Translations under genes and position numbers: made by a program
The notes under the pieces: model-generated
Databases searched by the model: none
What the model saw: only the letters and a program-made list of their open reading frames with translations
What the model was told of the DNA's origin: nothing
Part shown: piece by piece, positions 38,399-49,351 of the stretch
How the letters are laid out: every line of letters begins with the position of its first letter
Numbering within the stretch: the first letter of the stretch is position 1
Assembly (NCBI GenBank): GCA_014871385.1
Contig: CM026421.1
Coordinates: 20,884,865-20,948,864, forward strand
Length of the DNA: 64,000 nt
Origin: Ceratodon purpureus
Taxonomy: Eukaryota; Streptophyta; Bryopsida; Pseudoditrichales; Ditrichaceae
Direction of reading: 5' to 3'

Positions 38399-38935
38399 AT
38401 ACCTTTCTCGGCCTTTTGGCTAAGATCAAGTGTAGTATTTGTTCTTATTAGTTTAACCCTTAAACGTCATTTTAGGGCCTGGGGGGGCAGCCCGCAGAGA
38501 ATCTTTAGCACTGTAGCACTGCGGTCTGAGGTACTGTAGCACTGTTTAGCACTGTAGCACCTGCGGCACTGCTGAACTTTAGCTGCCCCAACCTCAAAAC
38601 TTGTTCAACTTGATAACTTTGATTGCTTACCAACGATTCCACAATCTCTCAAATGAAGCGAAAATTTGGAATTTAGATCGCTTTTTCAGTAGCTTTCAAA
38701 CGCAACAAGTCTCGCTTGATTTGGTTGAGAAATGAATCTTCTGTCTCCAATGATTCCTTTAAACCCAGCCCGAGGGGCTGGGTCTGCCGTTTAAGGGTTA
38801 ATATCTGATACGAGGGACATCATCCCTCACGATATTAATCTAATTTTTCTCGGGTGCGGGTCCATCCGGCAGCTTGCTGCCCGGATCCGCGCGCGTAGCC
38901 TTGGTCTTGCACTACCTCCTTGGCTGGCGCAGCCC
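38399..38935 (+). pseudogene. U2: U2 snRNA second copy, split by a 341-bp insertion
   Basis: Bases 38399-38456 match the 5' part of the first U2 copy with two C-to-T differences. Bases 38798-38935 match the rest with about nine differences (for example CGTCCC/CATCCC, CGAGTCC/CGGGTCC). Between them lies a foreign segment in stem-loop II. An element at about -72 (GTGCCATAAG, 38328-38337) resembles the first copy's upstream element with changes. The tandem copy is about 650 bases downstream. With the insert the RNA could not fold as U2, so it is called a pseudogene, unless the insert is absent in other alleles. Confidence 0.92.
38457..38797. mobile_element. piggyBac-like non-autonomous element in U2
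   Basis: The insert is 341 bp. It is flanked by TTAA at 38453-38456 and 38798-38801, while the intact U2 copy has a single TTAA there. Ends are inverted repeats CCCTTAAACG...CGTTTAAGGG; the match extends to 13 bases with one mismatch. TTAA target duplication plus CCC/GGG termini is the hallmark of the piggyBac superfamily. The interior has no open frame, contains AGCACTGTAGCAC repeats near 38508-38565, and near the right end a strong palindrome CCCAGCCCGAGGGGCTGGG. It is a MITE-type element with no transposase in the window. Confidence 0.88.
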
Positions 38936-39631
38936 TTACCTCCTCCTTCGAGGACCCAATTCAATCTCTAAACTGGAGCCTTGTTCAATGAGAGTAGCAG
39001 CCCGTGGAACATCGGTATGACAGCAATCAAATGCGTGCCCACTTAAAACCAATCGCGTCCTGGATCTCTACTGGAATCTCTTTAATCTGTGGTTTAGGTG
39101 GTGCAGCTTGGGATGTTTGAAAGTTCGTTTGCACTAGATTAAAGTTAACTTGACTTCCATACTGAGACGGTTTAATTAGCTGCATGACTCGTATGTGATG
39201 CAACAATGCGCTCTCCTTATGTCTAATCTACTTTTATTCAATGTGTGACGCATACTGTATACAGAGCGTGCAGAAATAGTTTCAGCTTGTTCTCAATGTC
39301 ACACCATGGTGTAATAGGGCTAGAAGCAATATATCAATGTCAATTGAAATAAGATACAAGAAGTGTTGGCACAACTTTTGGTTTAGAACAAGAAGAGTCA
39401 GTAACTATCGCTGCAGTCACCCAACTGATCTAAGCAGCAAGTTCATGAACCACGAAAGAATCTGTACTAGATAGTCAAAATTGTGTTCAACTAAGAGTTT
39501 AAAGCTCCTCGTAAGCGAACTAAATGCAACTTATCGTGCACTTCGGACTGGTCAGGAGGAATACTTCTATGCTTGCAATGCACAATCCTGTTTGAAATCT
39601 ATGACGCACAATTAGAATCTGCTAATGGGAA
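38936..39631. other. Spacer downstream of the U2 pair
   Basis: Nothing is supported on either strand. No third U2 copy was found here. Confidence 0.5.
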
Positions 39632-40139
39632 CTAATGAGATGAGGATATATAAAGACGAACAAGAGCATGATGTGCCCCATTCTCCCTGGCCATCAGCTA
39701 CCCTGCTCAACTACCACCCCGTTTTTCACCACTGCAATGACATCAGCATTTCGATTAGTGGACAGGCGATGAGCAACATTGCCGTATGCCACTCAGAGCC
39801 TTCTTGCGTTTCTCTTCATACAAATTAACTACCTTTTCTTCAGCGCAGAAAGAACATACAGTACGGATACTTGAAATTGCACCATTTGCAATACGACTTG
39901 CATCCTTGTATGCATCCTGAACACATTACAAAAAACGAGTTCCACAAGACAACACTATGCGAGGCAATTACCCTACACACAGTAAGCACAGAATTGAATG
40001 CTAGCAGTCCCCTAAAATCGAAAGTCATACGTGTGAAGATGGCTAGAGGTGGAAAGTTGAAACAAACCTCGGCGTCTTTGCTGAAGCCTTGAATCATTTT
40101 GATTTGAAAATACCCTTGTGTGCCTAAGAGTGGAACCAA
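39632..40139 (-). pseudogene. ABCB (P-glycoprotein) transporter pseudogene, internally deleted
   Basis: On the minus strand 40068-40139 encodes PLLGTQGYFQIKMIQGFSKD, the cytosolic helix before TMD2 coupling in plant ABCB proteins. A GT-AG intron (39917-40067) follows. The next exon, from 39916, encodes AYKDASRIANGAISSIRTV and SFCAEEKVVNLYEEKRKKA. It then jumps directly to the H-loop [19 protein letters not shown] and VVVEQGS. A small frame shift separates this from [20 protein letters not shown] and the stop. The rest of TMD2 and the whole NBD core (Walker A, Q loop, signature, Walker B) are missing, so it cannot be an ATPase. Intron retention shows it derives from a genomic copy, not from mRNA. 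Confidence 0.87.
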
Positions 40140-40557
40140 GGCGAAGTGCAGACTTCGACAAACTTTTAAAGATAGATGGACTCACCAGCGGAGAAAAAGA
40201 GACTTACCTATTGAATGACTCGCTTGAATTGCATATAAGACACTGCACTGTAAGAGGAATGAAGTGACATAGGAGAAAAAGTAGCTTGGAGCAAGAGAAA
40301 ATGGTAACCACAGCCACACATTGAGTAGTTAAAGATTTCCAAGAGACCTCATTATATACCCAAAATCATTACAATTCCTCTAACAGATCTCATACCTACC
40401 ATTGAAAACTACGAACAATCATGGACTTACACAATATACTAACCTTCGCCTATGAACTAAAATCCTACTTTTGACTACAGGAACACCCCAAAAGAAACAC
40501 TACAAAATGAAGCGGATGGGGTGAAGACAGAAGATATTCATTTACACTTATCCTTCA
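40140..40557. other. Spacer / SLY1 3'UTR
   Basis: No coding sequence. It is presumably the SLY1 3'UTR plus the flank of the ABCB pseudogene. Confidence 0.4.
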
Positions 40558-43500
40558 CTAGGAAGAGGAAGCAGGCGTAGATCCTCCGACCCCCATCTTT
40601 CTACCCAACACAGCAAGCTGTTCAATGAAATTATTCCCTGATAGAATCTCAGTAGTTCCATAAATGATATTCTTGGTGGGTTGTTGACGCTGGGCAAACT
40701 CTTGCAAGCTTCCATACTCCAAGTAATTTCCTCCCCCAATCATAAAAACTATGGCCTCTTTAAATGGTCCCTTTGAGACGCTGGCTGCACCAGTTGAACC
40801 TTTAGGAGCTCGTGGATCAAATACAAGGTAGGAATCGGTTTCAGGAGACGGTTTGCCCTCCATCAAAGCTTCAACTACGCGAGTAAGGGCTGCTTGCCTA
40901 CCACCTGAGAGCAAATTCTTGACCCCTGCAGTGATTGAACTCAATGCCTGCTCATAGAACTGGCCCCCCCATACACCGAGATTACTCTTGCTTGCAGCCT
41001 GAGCAGACGACAGTGAAACGTTTAGGGATTTGATTCTCTTGACGTACAAAAATGCTGAAGGATCTACCTCGGACTCGCGAAGAGCTGCTTCGACAGCTTC
41101 AAGCTCTGCTGGAGGTGCCGTTTCGACTGCAAGTAGATATACGACAGCTAGCCGTAATTTATCTTCTTTGGTGCCTTTACCTTTCAGATGTGCGATAAAA
41201 CTTTTATCAACACTACCTTTTGAGAGCATTTCGTCTTCGATTGAACAGAAGCTGTCAAGGGAACGGGTTTTAATCTCCCCTAATAAAGCACTGGCAACTG
41301 TAGTGTGCTTATCAATAATCTTCTTCCTTTCGATGAGCTCTGGCAAAGAGCCCGTTGCCTTTTTCAATGCAGTTGTGCTGCCCATCAATTCGTTGTCGTC
41401 AAAGTCTTCAGCGTTAGCCCCTGTTTTTTTGCTAATTTCCTCAATGTCTTGCTTATACCTATATATCCACAACTTTTAGAATCAGCACTGACTACATAGC
41501 ATCTTCAGAACAAAGCATCTGACATATGAGCCACTCCTGGTTTATATGAAACTCAAAGCAACTGGTTAAATAAACTAAGAAACACTCGGAATGTTAGAGG
41601 ACATCATCTGTTTAATGGTTGGTTAAAACTGACCTGCTTAATCGAACTTCGACTTCTTGAGCTACTTGGGGGAACACAGCGTTAGCATTTGCAACCCAAA
41701 ACGAGTCACTGTCATCGAGCTCATACGGTATTCTTTTCCCGTCCGTTTGAACGTTGACACGATTTAACCTCATATTCAAGATATCATGAACAAGTGGGCG
41801 ATAACTCCAGACGTGCTGTACAGCCACTGATAACTCAAAATTGCGATCGAATAAACACAGGACGGGTCGTTGGAAAGTAGTGCCCAAGCCGCCCATGTGT
41901 CCTGCCTCTGTGAACAAGTTGTTTCGAGAAACCAGATGGTCGCGTATCCGTGAGTCAAGAACACCAGCTACCATCTCTGCCGGTCCACCCCTGTCAACCA
42001 AAGTTGTAATGATAAGAGAACACAACTAACACAGAGTCGCATAACACCTTAATGTACTTAAAACCCATATTCCTACTTTCCCAGTACTGTATTACTTGTT
42101 GATGAGGTTCCTGTGACATACCCTCCAATCATCTTACTTCTTCTCCTAAAGAGTCCATTCCAGCCAATAGCGTTCTCTCTCTTATGCCCAAAAACCATAA
42201 GCTACAGTGATCCTACACCATAGAACCTGTACACTACAAAAACTCAAGCATCAAAGTTTTGAGCAGGAAGTGGTGGGAAAGAGACGCATGATGGTATTCG
42301 CTACAATGCAGTACCTATTTCCAGCACGACATAGAAGCAAATATTCGTAAGCATGTTGATCAGCTCACTCAAACAGGAATCGACTGCAAAAACTGAACAC
42401 ACCTTGCACAGCGAATCACGGGGACAACGCCCAAAGTAGCAAGGACAGAAAAAAGCCCGTTAGCGATGCTCTCAACCACAGCTTCCACGTCTTGATCTTG
42501 CGCAGCAGGATCATTGAGTTGCACATACGAAAGCGGCTGGGCAAGAGAGAACATTCCATTTTCAAGTGTCACAAACTCAAGATACTGGTCATAAACCTTA
42601 GCGACTCTCTGCAAGCTATCTGATTTGAGTGTACCCGTGGCGAGCTCCTCCAGAAGAGGCCGCGGCAGGGACGACGAAAAGTTGAGGTGGAGAGCCTCAT
42701 ACATCCCGCGAGACGCATCCACAATTATCCTCTGAATATTGGACTGCACCGGCTGCACGAAGTAGATTGCCGGCACATCAGGCACATTCTGCCTCTCCTT
42801 ATCTATCCCAAGGTAGAGCGTAATCCCGTGCTTCCGCAAATCATTAACGCGAATTAGCGGCGCCAGCAGGTCGCGACAGAAATTGTCATACACCAGCACT
42901 TTGTACACCTCCTCATCCGCCGTCCCTCCACTTATCACCGGATGATTCAGGTTCAGCATCCGAACCACCGCATCTGTAATCACACAAAATCACAAACCCA
43001 AGCTCAATCCTACCCAGCAAACCACTCACTCACACTTCCGCAATGATCCACGTCTCCCTATCACTCATTCATTTCATCACCAGGTCATTTCATCATTCAT
43101 TTCATAATCCAGGTTCAGCATCAGGACCACGCATATGTAAACACAATAATCACACACCCTCGACCAAACCCTAAATCACAAATCCAACCACTTCCTCACT
43201 CACTCACTCACTCAATCAACTCACTCCCCGACGACGTCGACACTTCACATTCGATCATTTCACAAAATCTGGAATCGGGAGAGGCGTCCCCGCCTCATCC
43301 TCTCTGCCGAAGCGATCACGGCACCATAAACCCTCAAACCCTAAATCACTCACAAACTCACAAACTCACTCACTCACATTTCCGCAACGACATCGGCACT
43401 TGACATTCATTCATTCAATTTCACAAATGTGGGATCGGGAGACAGATACCATGTTCGCCTCGTTGTTTCTGTCGCAGGGATCACGCCACAATAACCCCCT

Positions 43501-43647
43501 AAACCCTAAATCACTCACTCAATCAAATTTCCGCAAAAAATTGGCCCTTGACATACATTCATTTGATTCCGTGAACGTGGGATGGGGAGAGAGAATCAAT
43601 GAGAGAGCATGCGTACCTCGTTGCCTCTGCCGGAGCGAGAGCGCCAT
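40558..43647 (-). CDS. SLY1: SLY1, Sec1/Munc18-family regulator of ER-Golgi fusion
   Basis: Four exons on the minus strand: 43617-43647, 42403-42973, 41634-41990 and 40558-41458. They sum to 619 aa in phase with GT-AG borders. The protein aligns end to end with plant SLY1 from memory: MALSLRQRQR, then VVRMLNLNHPV, EEVYKVLVYDNFCRDLL, DLRKHGITLYL, DVPAIYFVQP, HLNFSSSLPRPLLEELA, GGPAEMV, FDRNFELSVAVQHVWSYRP, LPELIERKKIIDKHT and EAIVFMIGGGNYLEYGSLQE. SM proteins clasp SNARE bundles; SLY1 acts with the SED5/SYP3 syntaxins at the ER-Golgi step. Exon 1 is only 31 nt, and intron 1 (42974-43616) is a tandem repeat array (separate entry). The short last segment ends in Ser residues. No damage is seen. 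Confidence 0.97.
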
Positions 43648-43650
43648 GGT
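42951..43650. repeat. ~160-bp degenerate tandem repeats covering SLY1 intron 1 and its borders
   Basis: Exon-1-like sequence occurs at 43616 (real exon edge), 43458 and 43293, spaced 158 and 165 bases, each starting CCTCRT and followed on the right by degenerate exon 1. The exon-2 border (GGTTCAGCATC at 42951) recurs at 43112, 161 bases away. Linking blocks recur too: CACTCACTCACA with TTTCCGCAA, CATTCATTCATTTCA, and AAACCCTAAATCAC. Four to five units can be traced. The copies differ by substitutions and small gaps. Confidence 0.85.
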
Positions 43651-46192
43651 TGTGGGCCGTGGCCCGCCCGAGCCGTGGCGATGGATGGGCGCAGCAGCTC
43701 TGTCGATTAGCTCTGCGCACGAGCTCCCCGGCGATGGCGATGGCGATGGCGATCGCTGCAAGTTTACTGCCTTCGCTGCTCCGATGCCTCCATGACATCA
43801 CTCCGACCACTTCTACCGTCGATCTTGTCCGGGCGTGGCGGCCTGGCCGTTGGATCGTTGTCTGAAGGAGAAATTCCCGCTGGTCCTCTTTAATTTATAT
43901 TTCTTCCTAATTTGATTTAATTGGTCTATTGTCGTAACAAGGACAATTACAATGACAATTCCCAGACAATTCTCAATAAGGTAGCGACACCCATTCCCGT
44001 GACTTTAAGCTAATTATCATCCTTCTAAATGAGCAGTATGAAAAGTGATTATACCAAGGGAAAGGCAATTTAAATGTTAATCTACAATGTATTGAAAAAG
44101 TCATGAAATTGTAAAATTTGTGTATGTTATCAACAGTCAAAGTTTAAAATTGATTTGCACAGTTTGACCGTGTCTAAATGGCCTTGATTCCGTGACTTGG
44201 AGAACCAACTTCTACCATGAAAATTTCCTTATAAAAGCAAATTTCTTCAACCACCCAAGATCAGTGTCCCTCGGATTGAGGTGCCCTGTATGCAAATGGG
44301 AACAGGTGCAGTCACGGGAATGGGTGTCGCTACCTTATATTCACAGGATAAAATGACTTGTTTCATACTTGTTAAACCAAAATCACTTGATGTGATAACG
44401 ACAGCATTAAAAACCACAGGAGGAAAAGAAAAATTTATAATTGGTTTAGGAGGTGGTTTTAATTGAAATCAGTCTCAAAAAAATTGGCCCAAGAGATTTA
44501 GTGAAAATGTTTGAATATTCATTTGCTAGCTTGTTGAATATGCACACATAATTAAGGTGGCCTTGTAGATTATTGGTAATAAGATGATTGTTTTTGTATT
44601 GTCACAATTGTAGATTGTGGTAAAGGAATATTTGTCAAAAGTTTGTCATGTACGATTGTCTTAGCTTTGAATGAATATCACATACTTAGATTTCATGGGG
44701 TGCATTACGTGGTAAAAGTAGAAATATAGGTGAGAACGAACGTAGGGTGCCCAAAAAGCATTGGGGCTAAAAATTATAAAGTGATTAATTATACTATAAT
44801 GTAGGTAAATCGTCATTGGATGTATTCTAAATAATGTAGGGTTTGAATTAATAAGTTCCATTAGAAGAAAATTAGACTTAGAACACCCTCTTTTTTATTA
44901 ATTTACTGAGACAAAGGTCTTAATGATAGTATATATTAGCTCCTGGTCATGTTGCATTTGTTGTAGTGGCTTCTGATGATGTTGCTATTGTTATTGTGGT
45001 TCCTGCTACTCATGTTACTCATGTTGCTATTTATGTAATAAATCCAACTTTAACCTTTAAAAGTATATTTAGCCAATAAGTATCACACGACACATTACCA
45101 AAATTCCCATTTTAAAGTATTTTTTACACACGCCATAATTTATAATTAAATATATTGTATGCAATCTTTTTTTGGTACAATATATTCTAAGCAAATACTA
45201 TTAGGTGTCCAAAATATCAAAATTTCATGAATAATATTAAATTATATTATGTATTAATAGGATATAAGCATTGTTTTAAAGGAATGAAGCCGGAATTGAT
45301 ACATGTAAATTAATTTGTATGTGTGAAAATGGGTTTAATTTCCATAATTACAGGAGGAGTGGAGAAAGACATGTATAGAAGTAAAAGAAATTGTGTAGAA
45401 CTAGTAGCATAATAGCAAGTTAGGCGGGAATTTCCATTTCATAATTATTCCAGGTGGCTGCAATTATAGGACTGGAATACATGACAGGGACTTTGTGTGT
45501 CCATAGCATAGCATGGCATGCACAGTTGGTCCATTTTCTTTACAAGTACCATTGTATACACATGGAGTCTTTCTCGTATCAGCAGTCTTCATACCCAAGC
45601 AATGTCAAATCATTAAGTGTCAACTGATTATACTGGACGACTTAATTATAGTCTAGTATCTATATCATGAATAATTACCAATCATAGGGGGGAGACTAAT
45701 TGCAACCAAATTTATAAAGAAAAAAAAAATTAATTATAAAAATATAATAATAATGAGGATTAATATTTACTTCTACAAGTTTAAGGTATTGGATATACAA
45801 TAAGAATTTTTTGAATTTTTAGTTTACAATTTAGGAGTAATGAGTAATATTAAGGAATTATTATCAATTTTGCTCAAAAACTAAAGGATGATAGTTGGAG
45901 AAAAAGTAAGATAAGCTGGAAAAGAAAAGAAATCGTTTGGAGCCAATAGGATAGTGACACTTGGTGTCACATAGTGTGACATTTTGTGACAACTTCTGAC
46001 TAATATGAGAAATGTCTTGAAAATGAATTTGTACGAGTGTGAGTGTTTAACTTATACATGTAAGATGTGCTGCAGTTCCGTTTGCATGTTTTTTATGTTG
46101 TAAATGTTTATTCTAATCAGCTTCTTGGAATGCATAGTAGTCATAATCCATAGTGTTCCAGTTTTTGACTTTTGCTTGGATTTTCATCATCC
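43648..46192. other. Intergenic: SLY1 upstream region, then AT-rich DNA
   Basis: 43648-43870 is GC-rich and is the likely SLY1 promoter/5'UTR. 43.9-46.2 kb is AT-rich with dense stops; no gene or element is recognised. A 61-codon frame at 44281-44466 has no family features. Confidence 0.5.
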
Positions 46193-46268
46193 GCATCTAC
46201 TGTTGGCTTACGATCCTCCACATCCACTGTTGGCTTACGATCCTCCACATCCACTGTTGGCTTACGAG
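46193..46268 (+). repeat. 27-bp minisatellite, ~2.7 copies
   Basis: The unit GTTGGCTTACGATCCTCCAC plus ATCCACT repeats head to tail; the first copy has CATCTACT. The period is a multiple of three, so a frame through it gives a repeated LLAYDPPHP peptide. That frame is short and probably not a gene. Confidence 0.9.
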
Positions 46269-46289
46269 GTCTATTCTAATCAAATTGTT

Positions 46290-47228
46290 TTACCCAATTA
46301 AGGTTGTTTTTATTACAACCTCTTGTATCCAGAAAATACCACTCTCATTTGCTTTCCAAGCGCAATCAATACACATCATGCGATCACTGGGATCATCATG
46401 AGGTATCCATATAAATATATTCTTGCCATATTGCAATGTTGTTACAAGAATGAATTTATATATCCATTTCGTAAGTAAATGTGGTTGTGTAGCTCTTGTT
46501 AAGATAAATCTTGTAGTACAATCATTTTCTGGTACATGAAGATGGAATGGAAGTCTTTTGGATGTCATAGCACCATTCACCGATCCGTAAACCAACATCA
46601 ATTCATGGTCAAGGTCATTAAAAATTGAAACAAAGTACTCTCCCAGTCTATGAATCAATCCCCAAGTGTATGGATTTACCTTGAACTGGCCTTTTTTCAG
46701 AAAATGCTGGCAACCTCGCAGAGGACTGAACTGAGAAACATAGACTCCATCTTCCCGAATCTTCCAACAACACTGATGTTTCTTAGTATACGGCCATTCA
46801 TCACAGATTGGACAGTTATCGTCTGAGTATCCTACCAACTTGTTTTGCTTGCTCAGAACTTTTGGATTCTCATAAACGCACAGAGGTTCAGCAATATAGG
46901 ATTCCACGCAATTCCAACCTCGGGTCTTGTACAAAATTTCGCAGAATAGATTGTTTTTGAACACTTCCAGATTCATACTTTGTCGATGCGGAGAGCCAAG
47001 TAGAGCTCCCAAATTCGGACTAAGATTTTCAGAGAAAGTGTATTCCTGTGTAACATGCCCATTCACAGCTTTCTTTTCAGCGCAACCAACTATAACCGGA
47101 TAAGGAGAGGCGTTGTGAATCTCTAGAGGACTATGTATATCCGGTCGCTGAGCATCTACTTGATAAAAAATTATAAAAAATAACAAAATTATTGAACAAA
47201 GTTGATTCTTGTAAACCTGGTTTTGCAT
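46290..47228 (-). CDS. Secreted protein with two S1/SPH-like domains
   Basis: An uninterrupted 312-codon frame in AT-rich DNA. Residues 1-26 are a signal peptide (hydrophobic SIILLFFIIFYQVDA). Residues about 35-165 look like a plant self-incompatibility S1 / S-protein-homolog domain: beta-strand LEIHNASPYPVIVGC, central LFCEILY, and the terminal family motif CCWKIREDGVYV. Residues about 199-301 repeat the pattern: FVSIFNDLDHELMLVYGS at the start and CAWKANESGIFW at the end. SPH proteins are usually single-domain, about 120-150 aa, small secreted ligands or toxins of unknown role outside Papaver. Thirteen cysteines fit an extracellular protein. No introns are needed. It stands alone, with no neighbour to suggest a function. 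Family assignment is from motif pattern only. Confidence 0.65.
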   Translation of the reverse strand: MQNQVYKNQLCSIILLFFIIFYQVDAQRPDIHSPLEIHNASPYPVIVGCAEKKAVNGHVTQEYTFSENLSPNLGALLGSPHRQSMNLEVFKNNLFCEILYKTRGWNCVESYIAEPLCVYENPKVLSKQNKLVGYSDDNCPICDEWPYTKKHQCCWKIREDGVYVSQFSPLRGCQHFLKKGQFKVNPYTWGLIHRLGEYFVSIFNDLDHELMLVYGSVNGAMTSKRLPFHLHVPENDCTTRFILTRATQPHLLTKWIYKFILVTTLQYGKNIFIWIPHDDPSDRMMCIDCAWKANESGIFWIQEVVIKTTLIG

Positions 47229-49345
47229 ATTTACGAACGAACGTCCACTATTATTATGAGCAATACTATTATTACTTCGTTATGCTTAGAAATTGTGACC
47301 GATGAATTACTAGCTGATGAATGTCGTGTCGCGGAAGGCTCAGGATGTATTTGAGTAAAATTCAAGCATTGATTCACTTGATTGAGTCTAGGTAAAATGT
47401 AATCAATTATTGAAGTTGGATATTTTGAATCGACGGAGGCATCTGAAGAGGTGAGCTGTTAAAAGGTTCTTATAATATGAAAGGTCACTGTAGTGGAGGG
47501 TCCAATTCGTGGAAAGAGTATCCACCGTCCCAAATCTTACATCAGGAGATTGTGCATGTAAGTCAGAGGTTTCATGTGCATGTAAGTCAAAGGTTTCATG
47601 CGTACACAACGTTTGAGATTAATTTACATACTTGGATGTTTAAACAGTAGCTGGAATGGAGGGGGATTAGGATGGACAGATGATAATGATAATGTGTCAA
47701 GTATTTGCAATATTATCATCGAGGTCTATAAAACTTGCTTGTATATTTTTTGCTTGATTGTTTTGATGATACATGATTACATTGCCTTTTGATTTTAATC
47801 CACCATGTGCAAATAACCATAACTAACAAATTTGTAAGTTTACCTTGCTGTAAATCTAGTTGATTGTGTTTTGCTTCATATGAAGATATTTCCCCATAAT
47901 TGTTGGCCTCGACTAAAGTATTTCTATAAAAAACTTATTTTTCAACATGTTTGTGATATATACTAAAATAATTTGATCAAAATTTATATTTTCAATATTC
48001 AAAATGTTCTTTTGAATGATATTTAGTCCATTTAATACCAATAAATCATTTGATACCAATCAAAATAAATTGTTCTCCCGCAAAATTTAAATTATTCTAA
48101 AAAAATTATTCACCGTTTTAATTTGACTTCAGTTAATTTGGAATATTTGAATAGCACATAATAGCCTTTATCTTATATTCAATAGCAAGCTCTTGGAATA
48201 TTAGTTTTGCACAAACTTTTAAAAAAATAAAATGTAATTGAAGACCATGAAATGAGATTGTTTGGATTAACCATTTGATTAATTATAGTCCAAATTACTT
48301 TTTAAATAATTAATAAGACCTTTATATAAAGATTGAAAGTCTTTGAAATTTTTATTTTTAACTTTTGAATAAATCAAAATTCAAAAACTAATTTTGTGTA
48401 ATTATTAAAATTTATAATTTTGATATTACATATTGGACAATTTAGATATATCTTATGAGAGTAATGAATGTAATACTGTTGTTTCTATAAGACTTTCACT
48501 TCCATATTTGTGGATAGTTTTAAAAATACATTTGTAAAATATTCACAATTGCATGTTTTTGCATGTGACAAAATATACAATTTTGAAATACATTTTGTTT
48601 TGTTGCATTCTCCTCTACATCCAACTCCACCACGATTGTAGTAAGTAATCTTAACAACATTCAAATTCTTTGCAAATCTAGCTTGTATCATTTGCTAAAT
48701 CTTTTCTCATTTTGTTTTTTGTTTTTTATCTATTTATAAACTAAATTATGCTATAATAAATTAAATTTAAAAATAAAATGATTCAAAAATTAAAAGACAG
48801 ACAAAAGTAATTGAGGATTAAAAGAACAAAGATACAAAGATATCGAAGAAATTAAAGATATGATAAATATATACATAAGAGTACACGTACATAGAATTAA
48901 ATCTAATTATAATTATAATCTTTTAAATTAAACTCAATTAAAAGTGTTAACTAAAAGTGTCATGGACTCCAACATCAAAAGGAAGGAATGCTTGTCAACT
49001 ACCGTAGGTTACTAGCAGCTTGGGCACTGTTTTGCCTAATAATTAATTAAAGTGCAAAAAGTGGTTAGGCAGTTTGAAAAATAATATCTCAAAAGTTGGG
49101 TAACTTTAAATTATAATTAAATATAAGTTAGGCATTCATCTAGTTCTGTAATTAGTTAGGGTTACTTTCAAAATGGATGACGGCTGCTTATACATTTGAC
49201 ATTACCCTAATCACTTGCATTAGTAACCTTAAGCAAACTTATTGTAGTGTATGCTGTAGTTTAATCGTGCATCAATGGTTTTTGTATGTAGGGAGGTGAT
49301 TGTGTAAGTTATAGTATGTCATTTGTGATACTGTAGAAAAGGAAT
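47229..49345. other. AT-rich intergenic DNA
   Basis: A 24-bp direct duplication TGCATGTAAGTCARAGGTTT (plus CATG) lies at about 47551-47600. Otherwise the sequence is strongly AT-rich with no supported feature. Confidence 0.5.
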
Positions 49346-49351
49346 GTGAAA

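Noticed and set aside
38457-38797. The U2 insert as a spliceosomal intron
   Set aside because: It begins CCC and ends GGG, has no GT-AG borders, and duplicates TTAA. Transposon insertion explains it fully.
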